From assembly GCA_934667625.1 (NCBI GenBank), contig CAKUMH010000005.1:70206-134205 (forward strand): a DNA stretch of 64,000 nucleotides, written 5' to 3'. Source of the stretch: an uncultured Elusimicrobiales bacterium. GTDB lineage: Bacteria; Elusimicrobiota; Elusimicrobia; Elusimicrobiales; Elusimicrobiaceae. The position numbers and the translations under genes were made by a program. Under the pieces are notes generated by a model. The model did no database searches. It had not been told where the DNA came from and was given only the letters and a program-made list of their open reading frames with translations. Shown here piece after piece: positions 21,038 through 29,609 of this stretch; the stretch's first letter is position 1; each line of letters opens with the position of its first letter.

Positions 21038-24031
21038 TTACTTCTTCCGTTTTTTACCTGCGGCTTTGCCAATCTTTTCCGGTGCCTTTTGGGCCGGTTT
21101 TCTTGCGGATTTGGCGGCCTTTTCCGAAACTTTTTTGGCTGCTTTGGGCGCGTGCAGTTTTTGTTCCGGGTGTGCGGCCAAAAACTTGTCCACGGCTTCC
21201 AGTTCCGGTTTTAAGTAGCGGCCCGTATAAGAGGCCTTGCACGCAGCCACCTGCCGGGGTGTTCCTTCACACACAATCGTGCCGCCCTTGTCTCCGCCTT
21301 CGGGGCCCAAATCAATCAGCCAATCCGCCGTTTTGATAACGTCCAAATTGTGCTCAATGATGAGCACCGTGTTGCCCTTATCGGCCAGCCCGTGCAGCAC
21401 GTGGAGCAGTTTGTCAATATCGGCAAAGTGCAGGCCGGTGGTGGGTTCGTCCAAAATGTAGAGCGTGTTGCCCGTTCCCTTGCGGGAAAGTTCATCCGCC
21501 AGCTTTACGCGCTGCGCCTCTCCGCCGGAAAGGGTGGTAGCCGCCTGGCCCAGTTTAATATATCCCAGGCCCACCTCGTCCAGCGTTTTTAGGTAACGTT
21601 TGATTTTGGGAATTGCGTCAAAAAATTCCAACGCCTGCGAGACGCTCATATCCAGCACCTCGGCAATGTTTTTGCCTTTAAATTTCACTTCCAGCGTGTC
21701 GGCATTAAAGCGTTGGCCGTTGCATTCCTCGCACTTGACGTAAATGTCAGGCAAAAATTGCATCTGGATTTTTAAAATACCGTCGCCCTGGCACTTTTCG
21801 CACCGCCCGCCCTTTACGTTAAAGGAAAACCGGCCCGGCTTGTATCCGCGGCGTTTGGCTTCCGGCATTTCGGCAAACAAATCACGTATGTGCGAAAACA
21901 CGCCCGTGTAGGTAGCGGGGTTGCTGCGCGGCGTTTTGCCAATGGGGCTTTGGTCCACAATAATCACTTTGTCAATGTTTTCCAGCCCCTTAATGGCCTT
22001 GTGTGCGCCGGGGGCGTCTTTGGCGCCGTAAAACTTTTGCGCAAGTGCCTTGTACAAAATTTGGTGAATCAGCGTGGACTTGCCCGAACCGGACACTCCC
22101 GTTACGCAGATAAACTTGCCGAGCGGAAATTTGACGTTAATGTTTTTCAGGTTAAACTGTTTTGCGCCGACGATTTCCAAAAATTTTCCGTTTCCTTTGC
22201 GCAGTTCTTCGCGCGGTAAAATCATCCGCCGTCCGTTTAGGTACGAGGCGGTGAGGGATTTTTCATCGCGCAAAAAGTCCGCCGTCGGTTCCGCCGCCAC
22301 AATGCGTCCGCCGTTTTCGCCCGCGGCCGGGCCGAGTTCCACCACATAATCAGAGGCTAAAATGGTGTCCTTGTCGTGCTCCACCACGATGAGGGTGTTG
22401 TCTAAGTCGCGCAAATTTTTGAGCGTTTCAATCAGGCGGTCGTTGTCGCGAGAGTGCAGCCCAATCGTCGGCTCGTCCAGCACATACAGCACGCCCGTCA
22501 GGCCGGAGCCAATTTGTGTGGCCAGGTGAATGCGCTGCGCCTCGCCGCCGGAGAGCGTTTGGCTCTTGCGTTCCAAGGTTAAGTAAGAAAGCCCCACACT
22601 GTTCAAAAACTCCAGCCGCGCGCGGATTTCCTTCAGCACGTCCTTGGCGATGATTTTCTCCTTATCCGTCAGTTCAATGTGTTCAAAAAAATCCTTGGCC
22701 GCGGAAACCTGCATGGCGGTAATATCGTTGATGTTTTTGCCGTTGATGCGCACGGCCAGCGCTTCGGGTTTTAGGCGTTTGCCGCCGCAGGTCGGGCAGG
22801 TGACCTCGCGCATAAAGCGGTTGTATACTTCCTCTTTTACAAAATCGCTTTCGCTTTCCTGGTAGCGGCGCTTTAGGTTGGTAATCACGCCTTCAAATTC
22901 CTGTTCTCCGCCGGAGATGACGGACGTATAGCTCGCCCCGCCCGTTCCGTACAAAAGCAGGTCCCGCTGCTGCTTGGGCAGGTTCTTCCACGGCGTGTGC
23001 AGGCTGATGTGGTTTTGGTGGCAGACTTGGCGCAAAATGTCGTAATAGTACCCGCTCCACGAATTTTTCCAGCGGTGGGTGCGCGTGGTGACGGGGTTGT
23101 CCCACGCGGCAATGGCGCCCTCGTTAATGGAGAGCGACGTATCCGGCACCACCAGGTCTTCCGCCACTTCTATTTTAAGCCCCAGCCCGTTGCAGTCCGG
23201 ACAGGCACCATAGGGGGAGTTGAAGGAGAATAGCCGCGGCTCCAGCTCGCTAAACCCAATGCCGCAGTGGGCACAGGCGTTGCTCTCGCTGTAGGTAAAT
23301 TCGCACGGCTTGTCGCCCTCGGCTTCCACAATATGCACCAGCCCCTGGGCAAATTTTAGGGCCGCCTCCAAGCTTTCCACCAGGCGTTCGCGGTCAAATT
23401 CCTCCACAAAAATTTCATCCGTCACCAGTTCAATGGTGTGCTTTTTGTAACGCTCCAAGGTCGGCGTGTGGTCCAGGGGGATGACGGTCCCGTCCACGCG
23501 CGCCTTTACATAACCCTCTTTTTTAAATTTGGCAAAAAGCTCCTCGTACGTTCCCGCCCGTCCGCGCACCACGGGGGAGAGGATAAAAACGGTTTTTTCG
23601 TTGAATTTTTTTAAAATATCCTGGGCAATGCCCTGCACGCTCCAGGCCTGCACTTCGCGTCCGCAATGCGGGCAGAAGCGGTGGCCGACGCGCGCGAACA
23701 ACAGGCGCAGGTAGTCGTAAATTTCCGTTACTGTGGCCACGGTGGAGCGCGGATTTTTAGACGGATTTCGCTGTTCAATGGAAATTGCCGGCGAGAGTCC
23801 CTCAATGTGTTCCACATCCGGCTTTTCCATCAGTTCCAAAAACTGCCGCGCATAGGCGGACATGCTTTCCACATAGCGGCGCTGTCCTTCGGCGTAAATG
23901 GTATCAAACGCCAGCGAGCTCTTGCCCGAGCCGGACAGTCCGGTCACCACCACCATTTTATCCTTGGGCAGTTCCACGGTTACGTTTTTTAAATTGTGTC
24001 CTTTGGCACCAATTACTTTAATGCTCTTCAT
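21038..24031 (-). CDS. uvrA: UvrABC excision nuclease subunit A, with Lys/Ala-rich tail
   Basis: The damage-recognition ATPase of nucleotide excision repair, 997 residues. Seen: Walker A of the first ABC unit (TGLSGSGKSSL), ABC signature LSGGEAQR in both halves, second Walker A (TGVSGSGKSTL), and paired Cys motifs for zinc modules (CAHCG..CPDCNG and CEKCQG..CEECNG). The family usually ends near residue 940; here about 60 residues follow, rich in Lys and Ala (HAPKAAKKVSEKAAK), resembling histone H1-like tails. The start at 24031 (MKSIKVIGAKGHNLKN) matches the family and has GGGGG upstream. Confidence 0.97.
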   Translation of the reverse strand: MKSIKVIGAKGHNLKNVTVELPKDKMVVVTGLSGSGKSSLAFDTIYAEGQRRYVESMSAYARQFLELMEKPDVEHIEGLSPAISIEQRNPSKNPRSTVATVTEIYDYLRLLFARVGHRFCPHCGREVQAWSVQGIAQDILKKFNEKTVFILSPVVRGRAGTYEELFAKFKKEGYVKARVDGTVIPLDHTPTLERYKKHTIELVTDEIFVEEFDRERLVESLEAALKFAQGLVHIVEAEGDKPCEFTYSESNACAHCGIGFSELEPRLFSFNSPYGACPDCNGLGLKIEVAEDLVVPDTSLSINEGAIAAWDNPVTTRTHRWKNSWSGYYYDILRQVCHQNHISLHTPWKNLPKQQRDLLLYGTGGASYTSVISGGEQEFEGVITNLKRRYQESESDFVKEEVYNRFMREVTCPTCGGKRLKPEALAVRINGKNINDITAMQVSAAKDFFEHIELTDKEKIIAKDVLKEIRARLEFLNSVGLSYLTLERKSQTLSGGEAQRIHLATQIGSGLTGVLYVLDEPTIGLHSRDNDRLIETLKNLRDLDNTLIVVEHDKDTILASDYVVELGPAAGENGGRIVAAEPTADFLRDEKSLTASYLNGRRMILPREELRKGNGKFLEIVGAKQFNLKNINVKFPLGKFICVTGVSGSGKSTLIHQILYKALAQKFYGAKDAPGAHKAIKGLENIDKVIIVDQSPIGKTPRSNPATYTGVFSHIRDLFAEMPEAKRRGYKPGRFSFNVKGGRCEKCQGDGILKIQMQFLPDIYVKCEECNGQRFNADTLEVKFKGKNIAEVLDMSVSQALEFFDAIPKIKRYLKTLDEVGLGYIKLGQAATTLSGGEAQRVKLADELSRKGTGNTLYILDEPTTGLHFADIDKLLHVLHGLADKGNTVLIIEHNLDVIKTADWLIDLGPEGGDKGGTIVCEGTPRQVAACKASYTGRYLKPELEAVDKFLAAHPEQKLHAPKAAKKVSEKAAKSARKPAQKAPEKIGKAAGKKRKK

Positions 24032-24131
24032 CTTTAACCCCCGGGCGGCCGCGTTTGGACTGCGGACAAACGCCCCTTTTATCTAAATAAATTATATAAT
24101 TTATTTAACTTTCATTCATTGGAGCGCGCGC

Positions 24132-25187
24132 GTGAAGAAACCGCTTAAATTTTTGCTCTACACCGTTGGCATTCTTTTATCCGTCGGCTTGATTGCCTTT
24201 ATGGTCTATCAGGCCAAAGACAGCTTTGTCAAAATTTGGCAGGGCGTCAAAATCAAATATCTCTTTTTGTCGCTTTTGTCCTCTGTGCTGATTTACGTGG
24301 CCATGGGGATGAGCTTGTACGAAGTATTGCGTATCATGGGGCGCAAAATTTCCAAGGGGGCGGCCATCGGCATTGCGTTGGTGTCCACCACGGTCAACTA
24401 TGTGGTGTCCTCGTTGGGCGTCAGCGGGTTTGCGTTGCGGGCCCACCTCTTAAACCGCCGCCGCGTGCCCTTCGGCACCTGCGTTACGGCCAGCATTGTG
24501 ATTACCGTCCTGTTGTATTTTGTACTGGCGGTGATTATTCTGCAGGGCTCGGTGCTAATGCTTTTTAACTCCGCCGCCACGACGATGCAGATTGTCAAAA
24601 ACTTTTCACTCATTATCGTCATGTGCGCCGTGTGCGTGGTGATTACGGCTTTTCTCTTTAACAACGAACTCCGTTCCAAATGGCTGCGCAAATGCTTTAG
24701 AATGATGAACAAGGTGCTTTACCACGTGTTCCGCGCGCTCATTCCCAAAGGCAAGTACGACGATTTTATGGACCAGTTGGACGAAGGCATAGACCTCATC
24801 CACAAGAAAAAGAACAAAATGACGATGACGATTGTTTACGTCTGTGCGGACTGGCTGTTTACGATTTTGGTGCTCTACTTTGCCTTCCGCGCGGTGGGCA
24901 TTCACATTTCTGCAGGTGTTTTGGTGGCGGGTTTTGCCGTCGGTATGGTCACCACGCTTATCCCGCTTTTGCCCGGGGGACTGGGCGCCATGGAACTGGC
25001 GATGACCGCCGTTTATGCCCAAATGGGCATAGATTGGGATGCCGCCCTCATGGCCACGTTGATTTACCGCGTGGTGTATTACATTTTGCCCGGTATCGTG
25101 AGCATTTTTATCTATTGGGGGCTGCAGCTTTCCTCCAGTTCTGCCCCGCGCAAACCCAAACGGGCCAAAGGAGCTTTGCATGATTGA
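24132..25187 (+). CDS. Flippase-like membrane protein (YbhN/LPG synthase transmembrane family)
   Basis: A 351-residue inner-membrane protein with about eight helices. It matches the lysylphosphatidylglycerol synthase transmembrane family (UPF0104/YbhN): a conserved SSLGVSGFALRAHLL in the middle and GMVTTLIPLLPGGLGAMELAM near the C-terminus. It lacks the cytoplasmic aminoacyl-transferase domain of MprF, so it is more likely a lipid or polyprenol carrier transporter than a synthase. Translation starts at a GTG (24132) with GGAGC in front. The gene overlaps the next by eight bases, implying coupling, though no functional link is obvious. Substrate unknown. Confidence 0.8.
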   Translation: MKKPLKFLLYTVGILLSVGLIAFMVYQAKDSFVKIWQGVKIKYLFLSLLSSVLIYVAMGMSLYEVLRIMGRKISKGAAIGIALVSTTVNYVVSSLGVSGFALRAHLLNRRRVPFGTCVTASIVITVLLYFVLAVIILQGSVLMLFNSAATTMQIVKNFSLIIVMCAVCVVITAFLFNNELRSKWLRKCFRMMNKVLYHVFRALIPKGKYDDFMDQLDEGIDLIHKKKNKMTMTIVYVCADWLFTILVLYFAFRAVGIHISAGVLVAGFAVGMVTTLIPLLPGGLGAMELAMTAVYAQMGIDWDAALMATLIYRVVYYILPGIVSIFIYWGLQLSSSSAPRKPKRAKGALHD

Positions 25188-25695
25188 ACGCATTAAAGAA
25201 CAGGTGCCGCATGTGCGCCCCAGCTGCTACCTGCATAAAACGTCCGTGCTTATCGGTGACGTTACCCTCGGCGAGAACGTTTCCGTCTGGCCCTGTGCCG
25301 TTCTGCGCGGCGACATTGCCGCCATTACGGTGGGGGATAATTCCAACATTCAGGAAAACGCCTGCGTCCACGTCAATTACGGCGCGCCGTGTATCATTGG
25401 CCGCGGCGTAAGCGTGGGGCACGGTGCTATTGTGCACGGGAGCAAAATCGGCGATAACTGCCTGATTGGGATGAACGCCGTGGTAATGGAGAGCGAAATC
25501 GGCCCCAACTGTATTATCGGGGCAGGAGCGGTGGTGCCGGCGGGCAAGAACATTCCCGCAGGTTCTTTGGTCATGGGGGTTCCCGCTAAGGTGGTGCGCA
25601 AACTGGAAGAGGACGAAGTGAACGCCGTGATGAAGAACGCCCGCGAGTATGCCGCCGCCATAGCGCTTTACAAGGACCATTGCGAAGAATTATGA
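25180..25695 (+). CDS. Gamma-class carbonic anhydrase-like hexapeptide protein
   Basis: A 171-residue left-handed beta-helix protein. Repeated hexapeptides start near residue 20 (VLIGDVTLGENVSVWPCAVLRGD). The zinc-site histidines of gamma carbonic anhydrases are present (ENACVHVNYG, then VSVGHGAIVHG). The C-terminus AGSLVMGVPAKVVRKL matches the YrdA/PaaY subgroup. Members bind a metal and may hydrate CO2, but many are of unproved function. ATG at 25180 follows AAAGGAG within the preceding gene, and its stop overlaps the response-regulator start (ATGA), so the three genes from 24132 form an operon. Confidence 0.85.
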   Translation: MIERIKEQVPHVRPSCYLHKTSVLIGDVTLGENVSVWPCAVLRGDIAAITVGDNSNIQENACVHVNYGAPCIIGRGVSVGHGAIVHGSKIGDNCLIGMNAVVMESEIGPNCIIGAGAVVPAGKNIPAGSLVMGVPAKVVRKLEEDEVNAVMKNAREYAAAIALYKDHCEEL

Positions 25696-26057
25696 AGAAA
25701 GTGGTACTGATTGAAGATTCCAAGGTGTTAGGCACGGCCCTAAGCGGTGCGCTTAAGGTGGACGGCATAGACGTCCACTGGGCGGAAAACGGCGTGGCGG
25801 GTGTTTTGCTGGCCAAGCAGGTGCGGCCGGACCTTATTTTGTTGGATTTAATGCTGCCCAAGCTCAGCGGTTTTGAAGTGTGCAAGCTGCTCAAGACCGA
25901 CAACGCCACCTGGCGCATTCCGGTGGTGATTATGTCCACCCTGTCGGACCCCGAGTCGCGCGACCGCGCGACGGAGGCGGGCGCAGATTATTTTATTCCC
26001 AAGCCGTATGATTTGGCCGCCACCCTGGCCGAAATCAAAAAATTACTCAAGATGTAG
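25692..26057 (+). CDS. Single-domain response regulator
   Basis: A 121-residue CheY-like receiver with no output domain. The acidic pocket (VVLIEDSKVLG) starts the protein, the phosphoacceptor Asp lies in DLILLDLMLPKLSGFEVC, then VVIMSTLSD with the conserved Ser/Thr and YFIPKPYD with the conserved Lys-Pro. It would be phosphorylated by a histidine kinase encoded elsewhere and act by protein contact. The ATG at 25692 is used because the receiver domain starts there; it overlaps the carbonic anhydrase stop by four bases. No kinase is present in the window. Confidence 0.9.
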   Translation: MKKVVLIEDSKVLGTALSGALKVDGIDVHWAENGVAGVLLAKQVRPDLILLDLMLPKLSGFEVCKLLKTDNATWRIPVVIMSTLSDPESRDRATEAGADYFIPKPYDLAATLAEIKKLLKM

Positions 26058-26079
26058 TGATAAAAATGTTGTACTTTTT

Positions 26080-26112
26080 TGTCGTCACCCTGAACTTGTT
26101 TCAGGAACCGTC
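26080..26112. repeat. Single palindromic intergenic repeat
   Basis: GTCACCCTGAACTTGTTTCAGG, a hairpin of the CTGAACTTGTTTCAG type, downstream of the response regulator; it may also end its transcript. Confidence 0.75.
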
Positions 26113-26167
26113 TTGTGCAGTTGTTGTTTTTAACTTTAATTTTCAGCCGTAACCGGGAGAATATTTT

Positions 26168-27325
26168 ATGGCACAAACCAAAAAGAAAGGGCAGACCAAA
26201 ACAGCGTCTAAAAAGACCGTCAAAAAAACGGCTGCCCAAAAAGCCGTCAAAACAGCGCCCAAAGCTGCCCCGTTGGACTTAGATGCGTTGGAACTGCTGC
26301 TGGACGAAGGCCGCCCGAGCGAAGCCCTGCGCGTACTGGCCGCCGCTCCGGACAAGGACGCCTTTGCCTGGTTCCTCACCGCCGAGGCGCAACGGCAGCT
26401 TGGATCGTTTGAGGATGCCCTTAAAAGCTATGCCGTCGCCCTGCAACTGGCCGACGAGGCCGAACTGCGCATGGACATATTGCTTGCTATGGCGTCGTGC
26501 TACCGCACGCTGGGGCATTCTGCCGCCGCGTATGAACTGGCCGACGAAACCCTGGAAATGGCGCAGGAATTGGAGTATGACGAATTTATCGTGCGTGCCA
26601 TGCAGGAAATGGCCATGGCCCTGCGTGCCTGGGGAAGACTGGACGAATCGCTGGACTTGCTGGATGCCGTCCTGGCCGCTTACACCCAGCAAAAGGACTA
26701 TGCGGGCATGAGTTTTATCCACTGGGCCAAGGGCGGTGTGTTCCGCCTGCAAGGCCAGTTTGAAGAAGGCGTCGCCCAATTTAAAAAAGCCATTACACTG
26801 GCCAAAAAAGCGGGGGATGAAATTTCCGTGGCGTACGGGCATTGCGGACTGGCTGGTATCAGCCGCATTTGCGGACGGATTGACGAGTGCGTCAAAAATT
26901 ATAAATTGGCGGAAAAAATCTTTCGCAAAAGCGAAGACGTTTTCGGCAAAGCGTACACCAACTGCGGCATGGCCAACGGCCTTCGCCAGCAGGGAAAATA
27001 CGACGAAGCCCTCCGCCATTACAACGTGGCCGATAAGCTCTATTCCTCCATTCACGACACGGTGGACCTCGGCTTTGTAAAATGGGGCCGGGCAGACATT
27101 TTAAAGCGCAAAAACAAAATGTCCGAAGCGCTTAAAGACCTGCAGGAGGCGCGCGTTTTGTTTGATAATTCAGACGAAAAACGCGGCCAAATTTTAACCA
27201 AACTTTCCCTGGCGCAAGTGCTCTACGCCCTCGGCCAAACGGACGAGGCGGAAGAACTCTACCGGCTGGGGGTGGAGCAGGCCCGCGCGGAAGGTTTGCA
27301 CACGTATTTGGAAAGCTACACCTGA
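26168..27325 (+). CDS. TPR-repeat protein with Lys-rich N-terminus
   Basis: A 385-residue cytoplasmic protein (no signal peptide or membrane helix). The first 38 residues are basic and Lys/Ala/Thr-rich (KKKGQTKTASKKTVKKT), similar in style to the tails of UvrA and Lon in this window. The rest is built of about eight to nine tetratricopeptide repeats (for example RQLGSFEDALKSYAVALQLA, QGQFEEGVAQFKKAITLAKK, QGKYDEALRHYNVADKLYSS). Such proteins act as scaffolds. The ribosome binding site is GGGAGA. It ends at a terminator shared with the convergent FKBP gene. Partner unknown. Confidence 0.8.
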   Translation: MAQTKKKGQTKTASKKTVKKTAAQKAVKTAPKAAPLDLDALELLLDEGRPSEALRVLAAAPDKDAFAWFLTAEAQRQLGSFEDALKSYAVALQLADEAELRMDILLAMASCYRTLGHSAAAYELADETLEMAQELEYDEFIVRAMQEMAMALRAWGRLDESLDLLDAVLAAYTQQKDYAGMSFIHWAKGGVFRLQGQFEEGVAQFKKAITLAKKAGDEISVAYGHCGLAGISRICGRIDECVKNYKLAEKIFRKSEDVFGKAYTNCGMANGLRQQGKYDEALRHYNVADKLYSSIHDTVDLGFVKWGRADILKRKNKMSEALKDLQEARVLFDNSDEKRGQILTKLSLAQVLYALGQTDEAEELYRLGVEQARAEGLHTYLESYT

Positions 27326-27335
27326 TGTTTTTTAG

Positions 27336-27371
27336 CCGCAAAAAAAGCCCCTCTTGCGAGGGGCTTTTTTA
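27336..27371. terminator. Bidirectional terminator between TPR gene and FKBP gene
   Basis: AAAAAAAGCCCCTC, loop TTGC, GAGGGGCTTTTTT, between the two convergent stops. Confidence 0.9.
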
Positions 27372-27383
27372 TGCCTGTAAAAC

Positions 27384-27800
27384 TTAGTTAATCTCTTTAA
27401 TTTCCACGTCAAAGGTAAGTTCTTTTCCGGCGAGCGGGTGGTTGAAATCCAGCACCACTTCTTTGTCCGTAATTTCCTTGACGACCGCGCGGAAGGTGTG
27501 GCCCGCATTGCTGGCGCCCACCATATCGCCTACCTTCAGGTTTTCGGCTCCGCCGATGGCTTCTTTCGGTACGCGGCGGATGGCTTCTTCCAGCACCTTG
27601 CCGTAGCCCTTTTCCGGCGCTACCTTGACGGTCTTTTTATCGCCCACCTTCATGCCCAAAAGTTCTTCTTCCAGCCCCGGGATGATGTGTCCCGCGCCGT
27701 GCGTGTACTCCAGCGGCCCGCGGCCGGCAGAGGTGTCGGCCACTTTGCCGTCTACCGTTAAGGTGTAGTCAAATTTGACTTTGGAACCTTCTTTAATCAT
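27384..27800 (-). CDS. FKBP-type peptidyl-prolyl isomerase, SlyD-like
   Basis: A 138-residue cytoplasmic prolyl isomerase/chaperone. It has the SlyD layout: FKBP first strand (VKFDYTLTVDGKVADTSAG), PLEYTHGAGHIIPGLEEELLGM, an insert-in-flap domain with KTVKVAPEKGYGKVLEEAI, then VVLDFNHPLAGKELTFDVEI. It lacks the His-rich metal-binding tail of E. coli SlyD. ATG at 27800 has AAGGAG before it, with a TATAAT/TACAAT box near 27840 on the minus strand. Likely helps folding, as does trigger factor at 34434. Confidence 0.92.
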   Translation of the reverse strand: MIKEGSKVKFDYTLTVDGKVADTSAGRGPLEYTHGAGHIIPGLEEELLGMKVGDKKTVKVAPEKGYGKVLEEAIRRVPKEAIGGAENLKVGDMVGASNAGHTFRAVVKEITDKEVVLDFNHPLAGKELTFDVEIKEIN

Positions 27801-27903
27801 TGTTTTCTCCTTGTGCCGCAGGGTACCCCGGGCGGATATTTATTATATTGTAACAGTTTTTGTCCGCGAGCAGGGCAAAATCTCTCGTTTTGTGTTTCCG
27901 GCC

Positions 27904-28025
27904 AAAAAATCCCCGCCCGAAAGGGCGGGGTAACCAACGCGTTGGCTGGGGGATAAAACCCCGAGCGGGACGGCCCCCAGCGTCCCGGAGCTGCGGCTTT
28001 GCCACCAATGCGCGCCCCGTGTTGA
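27904..28025 (-). ncRNA. Candidate small structured RNA with own promoter and terminator
   Basis: On the minus strand a promoter (28032-28060) is followed by about 120 GC-rich nt with several possible stems (GGGACG/CGTCCC, the palindrome CCAACGCGTTGG) and ends in a strong terminator hairpin CCCCGCCC-TTTC-GGGCGGGG plus T-run at 27904-27930. No good ribosome binding site or convincing frame was found inside. It is separate from the FKBP gene, which has its own promoter. I could not match it to SRP RNA, 6S, tmRNA or a known riboswitch. Confidence 0.4.
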
Positions 28026-28031
28026 TACCCT

Positions 28032-28060
28032 AGTATCGCTTTTGGCGTGCTCTTTTGCAA
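28032..28060 (-). promoter_or_regulatory. Promoter of the candidate small RNA
   Basis: Read on the minus strand: TTGCAA (28060-28055), a 17-bp spacer, GATACT (28037-28032). Confidence 0.45.
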
Positions 28061-28099
28061 CGGAAAAAATTAATTAGGCTTGCCGTTTCCTATTTGCTG

Positions 28100-28275
28100 T
28101 CATCCTGGAGCGTGTGGCGGTTCTGACAAAAGCGCCGTCATCCTGGAGTGTCTTAGTCCAGGATCTTGTCGCTTCCCTGTGCCGTCATCAAACAAAGCGT
28201 CGTCATGCTGAACTTGTTTCAGCATCTACCTCTTGGGTCGTTTGTTTCTGTTGTCGTTCGCTGTCATCCTAGCGT
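28100..28275. repeat. Cluster of short palindromic intergenic repeats
   Basis: GTCATCCTGGAGTGTCTTAG near 28137 continuing into TCCAGGATC, and GTCATGCTGAACTTGTTTCAGCATC near 28202, plus partial copies near 28100 and 28263. The interval between the FKBP and GMP reductase genes (27801-28355) holds no protein gene. Confidence 0.75.
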
Positions 28276-28307
28276 ATCGCAACCTTGTCACAGGGACCGC
28301 AAAAAAA

Positions 28308-28343
28308 CGCCGCGCCCCCAAGCGGAGCGCGGCGTTTGCCAAA
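28308..28343 (-). terminator. Terminator of the GMP reductase gene
   Basis: On the minus strand AAACGCCGCGC, loop, GCGCGGCGTTTTTTTG; the T-run lies at 28303-28309. It starts 13 bases after the stop. Confidence 0.8.
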
Positions 28344-28355
28344 AAGGAAACCATT

Positions 28356-29459
28356 TCATTCGTTGCCGAAAATCGTGTTCAACTGCCGGTTCACGCGGTA
28401 GAACGTGGCGCACTTGGGCATGTCCTTGAGGCGTTTAGCGCCGATATAGGTCATACAACTGCGTATCCCGCCAAGCAGCGCCAGCAGTGTCGGTTCCACC
28501 GGCCCGCGGAAGGGAATTTCCACCACCTTTCCTTCGCTGGCACGGTATTTCTTCATGCCGCCGTAATGCTTTTGCTGGGCATATTCCGAGCTCATGCCGT
28601 AAAACTTTTTGTATTGTTTTTCCTCTATTCTAAGTGCGCAGGTCTTGTCGTCAATCAAGTTTACCTCGTCCGTTTGAAAAGCCTTGGTGCACATTTCACC
28701 GGCGCTTTCGGCGTGCCCGGCCAGCATGCCGCCCAACATCACAAAATCCGCGCCTGCGCAAAAGCTCTTGCACACGTCGCCGGGCACCGTGCAGCCTCCG
28801 TCGGCGCAAATCATGCCGCCCACGCCGTGCGCCGCATCGGCGCATTCAATCACGGTAGAAAATTGCGGCCGTCCCACCCCGGTCAGTTTGCGTGTGGTGC
28901 ACACGGAGCCGGGGCCGATGCCCACCTTCACAATGTCCGCTCCGTTTAACAACAAATCTTCGCACATATCGCCCGTCACCACGTTGCCCGCCATTAACAG
29001 CACCTTGGGGTAGGCCGCGCGCACCTTGCGTACATAGTTGATTAAATAGGGCGAATAGCCGTTTGCCACGTCCACGCACACGTTTTGGATAAGCCCGCTG
29101 TTTAGTACGGTGCAGAGTTTGTCAAAATCCGCGTCCGACACGCCGGAGCTGACAAACAAGAGGTCGTTGGAGCCAAACTCCTGCGCGTTGGCTTTTAAAA
29201 ATCCAATCAGCTCGTCAGCCGAGTAGTGTTTATGCAGGGCGCTCATGAGGTGCTGTTTCTGCATTTCGCGGGCGAGTTCCAAGGTGCCTGTCGTGGCCAT
29301 ATTGGCGGCCACAATGCCGGTGCCTTTTATCGGGCGCGGGCACCATTTAAATACATATTCCCGTTCCACCTCCACTTCCGAGCGCGAGGCCAGCGTGGAG
29401 CGTTTCGGTCGTAAAAGCACGTCGCAATAGTCCAATTGAATGTCGTCGTAAATTCTCAT
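28356..29459 (-). CDS. guaC: GMP reductase
   Basis: Converts GMP to IMP with NADPH in purine salvage. The 367-residue TIM-barrel of the IMPDH/GMPR family has no CBS domains, which favours GMP reductase over IMP dehydrogenase. The active-site loop is seen as GIGPGSVCTTRKLTGVG with the catalytic Cys; earlier MAGNVVTGD and later MICADGGCTVPGDVCKSF and DFVMLGGMLAGHAES match the nucleotide-binding loops. The N-terminus (YDDIQLDYCDVLLRPKRSTL) is typical of GuaC. An AGGAGA ribosome binding site precedes ATG at 29459. It is a single-gene unit with its own terminator. Confidence 0.92.
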   Translation of the reverse strand: MRIYDDIQLDYCDVLLRPKRSTLASRSEVEVEREYVFKWCPRPIKGTGIVAANMATTGTLELAREMQKQHLMSALHKHYSADELIGFLKANAQEFGSNDLLFVSSGVSDADFDKLCTVLNSGLIQNVCVDVANGYSPYLINYVRKVRAAYPKVLLMAGNVVTGDMCEDLLLNGADIVKVGIGPGSVCTTRKLTGVGRPQFSTVIECADAAHGVGGMICADGGCTVPGDVCKSFCAGADFVMLGGMLAGHAESAGEMCTKAFQTDEVNLIDDKTCALRIEEKQYKKFYGMSSEYAQQKHYGGMKKYRASEGKVVEIPFRGPVEPTLLALLGGIRSCMTYIGAKRLKDMPKCATFYRVNRQLNTIFGNE

Positions 29460-29529
29460 TTCATTCTCCTAAAAGCGGCCGCTTCGTATCGGGTGGCCAA
29501 ACCGTCCTATATGATACAAAATTTCCCTT

Positions 29530-29558
29530 TTGCAGGGAGTTTTATTTTTAGCTATAAT
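29530..29558 (+). promoter_or_regulatory. Promoter of the three-pilin operon
   Basis: TTGCAG (29530-29535), 17-bp spacer, TATAAT (29553-29558), about 50 bases before the pilin start at 29610. It lacks the T-tract and palindrome of the cassette pilins. Confidence 0.75.
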
Positions 29559-29609
29559 GGGTATTGTAATTATTCGTTAAAGTTTTATACTTTTTATACG
29601 GGAGAAATT

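Noticed and set aside
24606..25193. Long minus-strand frames opposite the flippase-like and carbonic anhydrase genes
   Set aside because: His/Gln/Arg-rich shadows of well-supported plus-strand genes.
27930..28025. Cyclic di-GMP (GEMM) riboswitch, because of GCAAAGCC in the candidate RNA
   Set aside because: The other conserved GEMM parts are missing, and the RNA ends in a terminator before the FKBP promoter.
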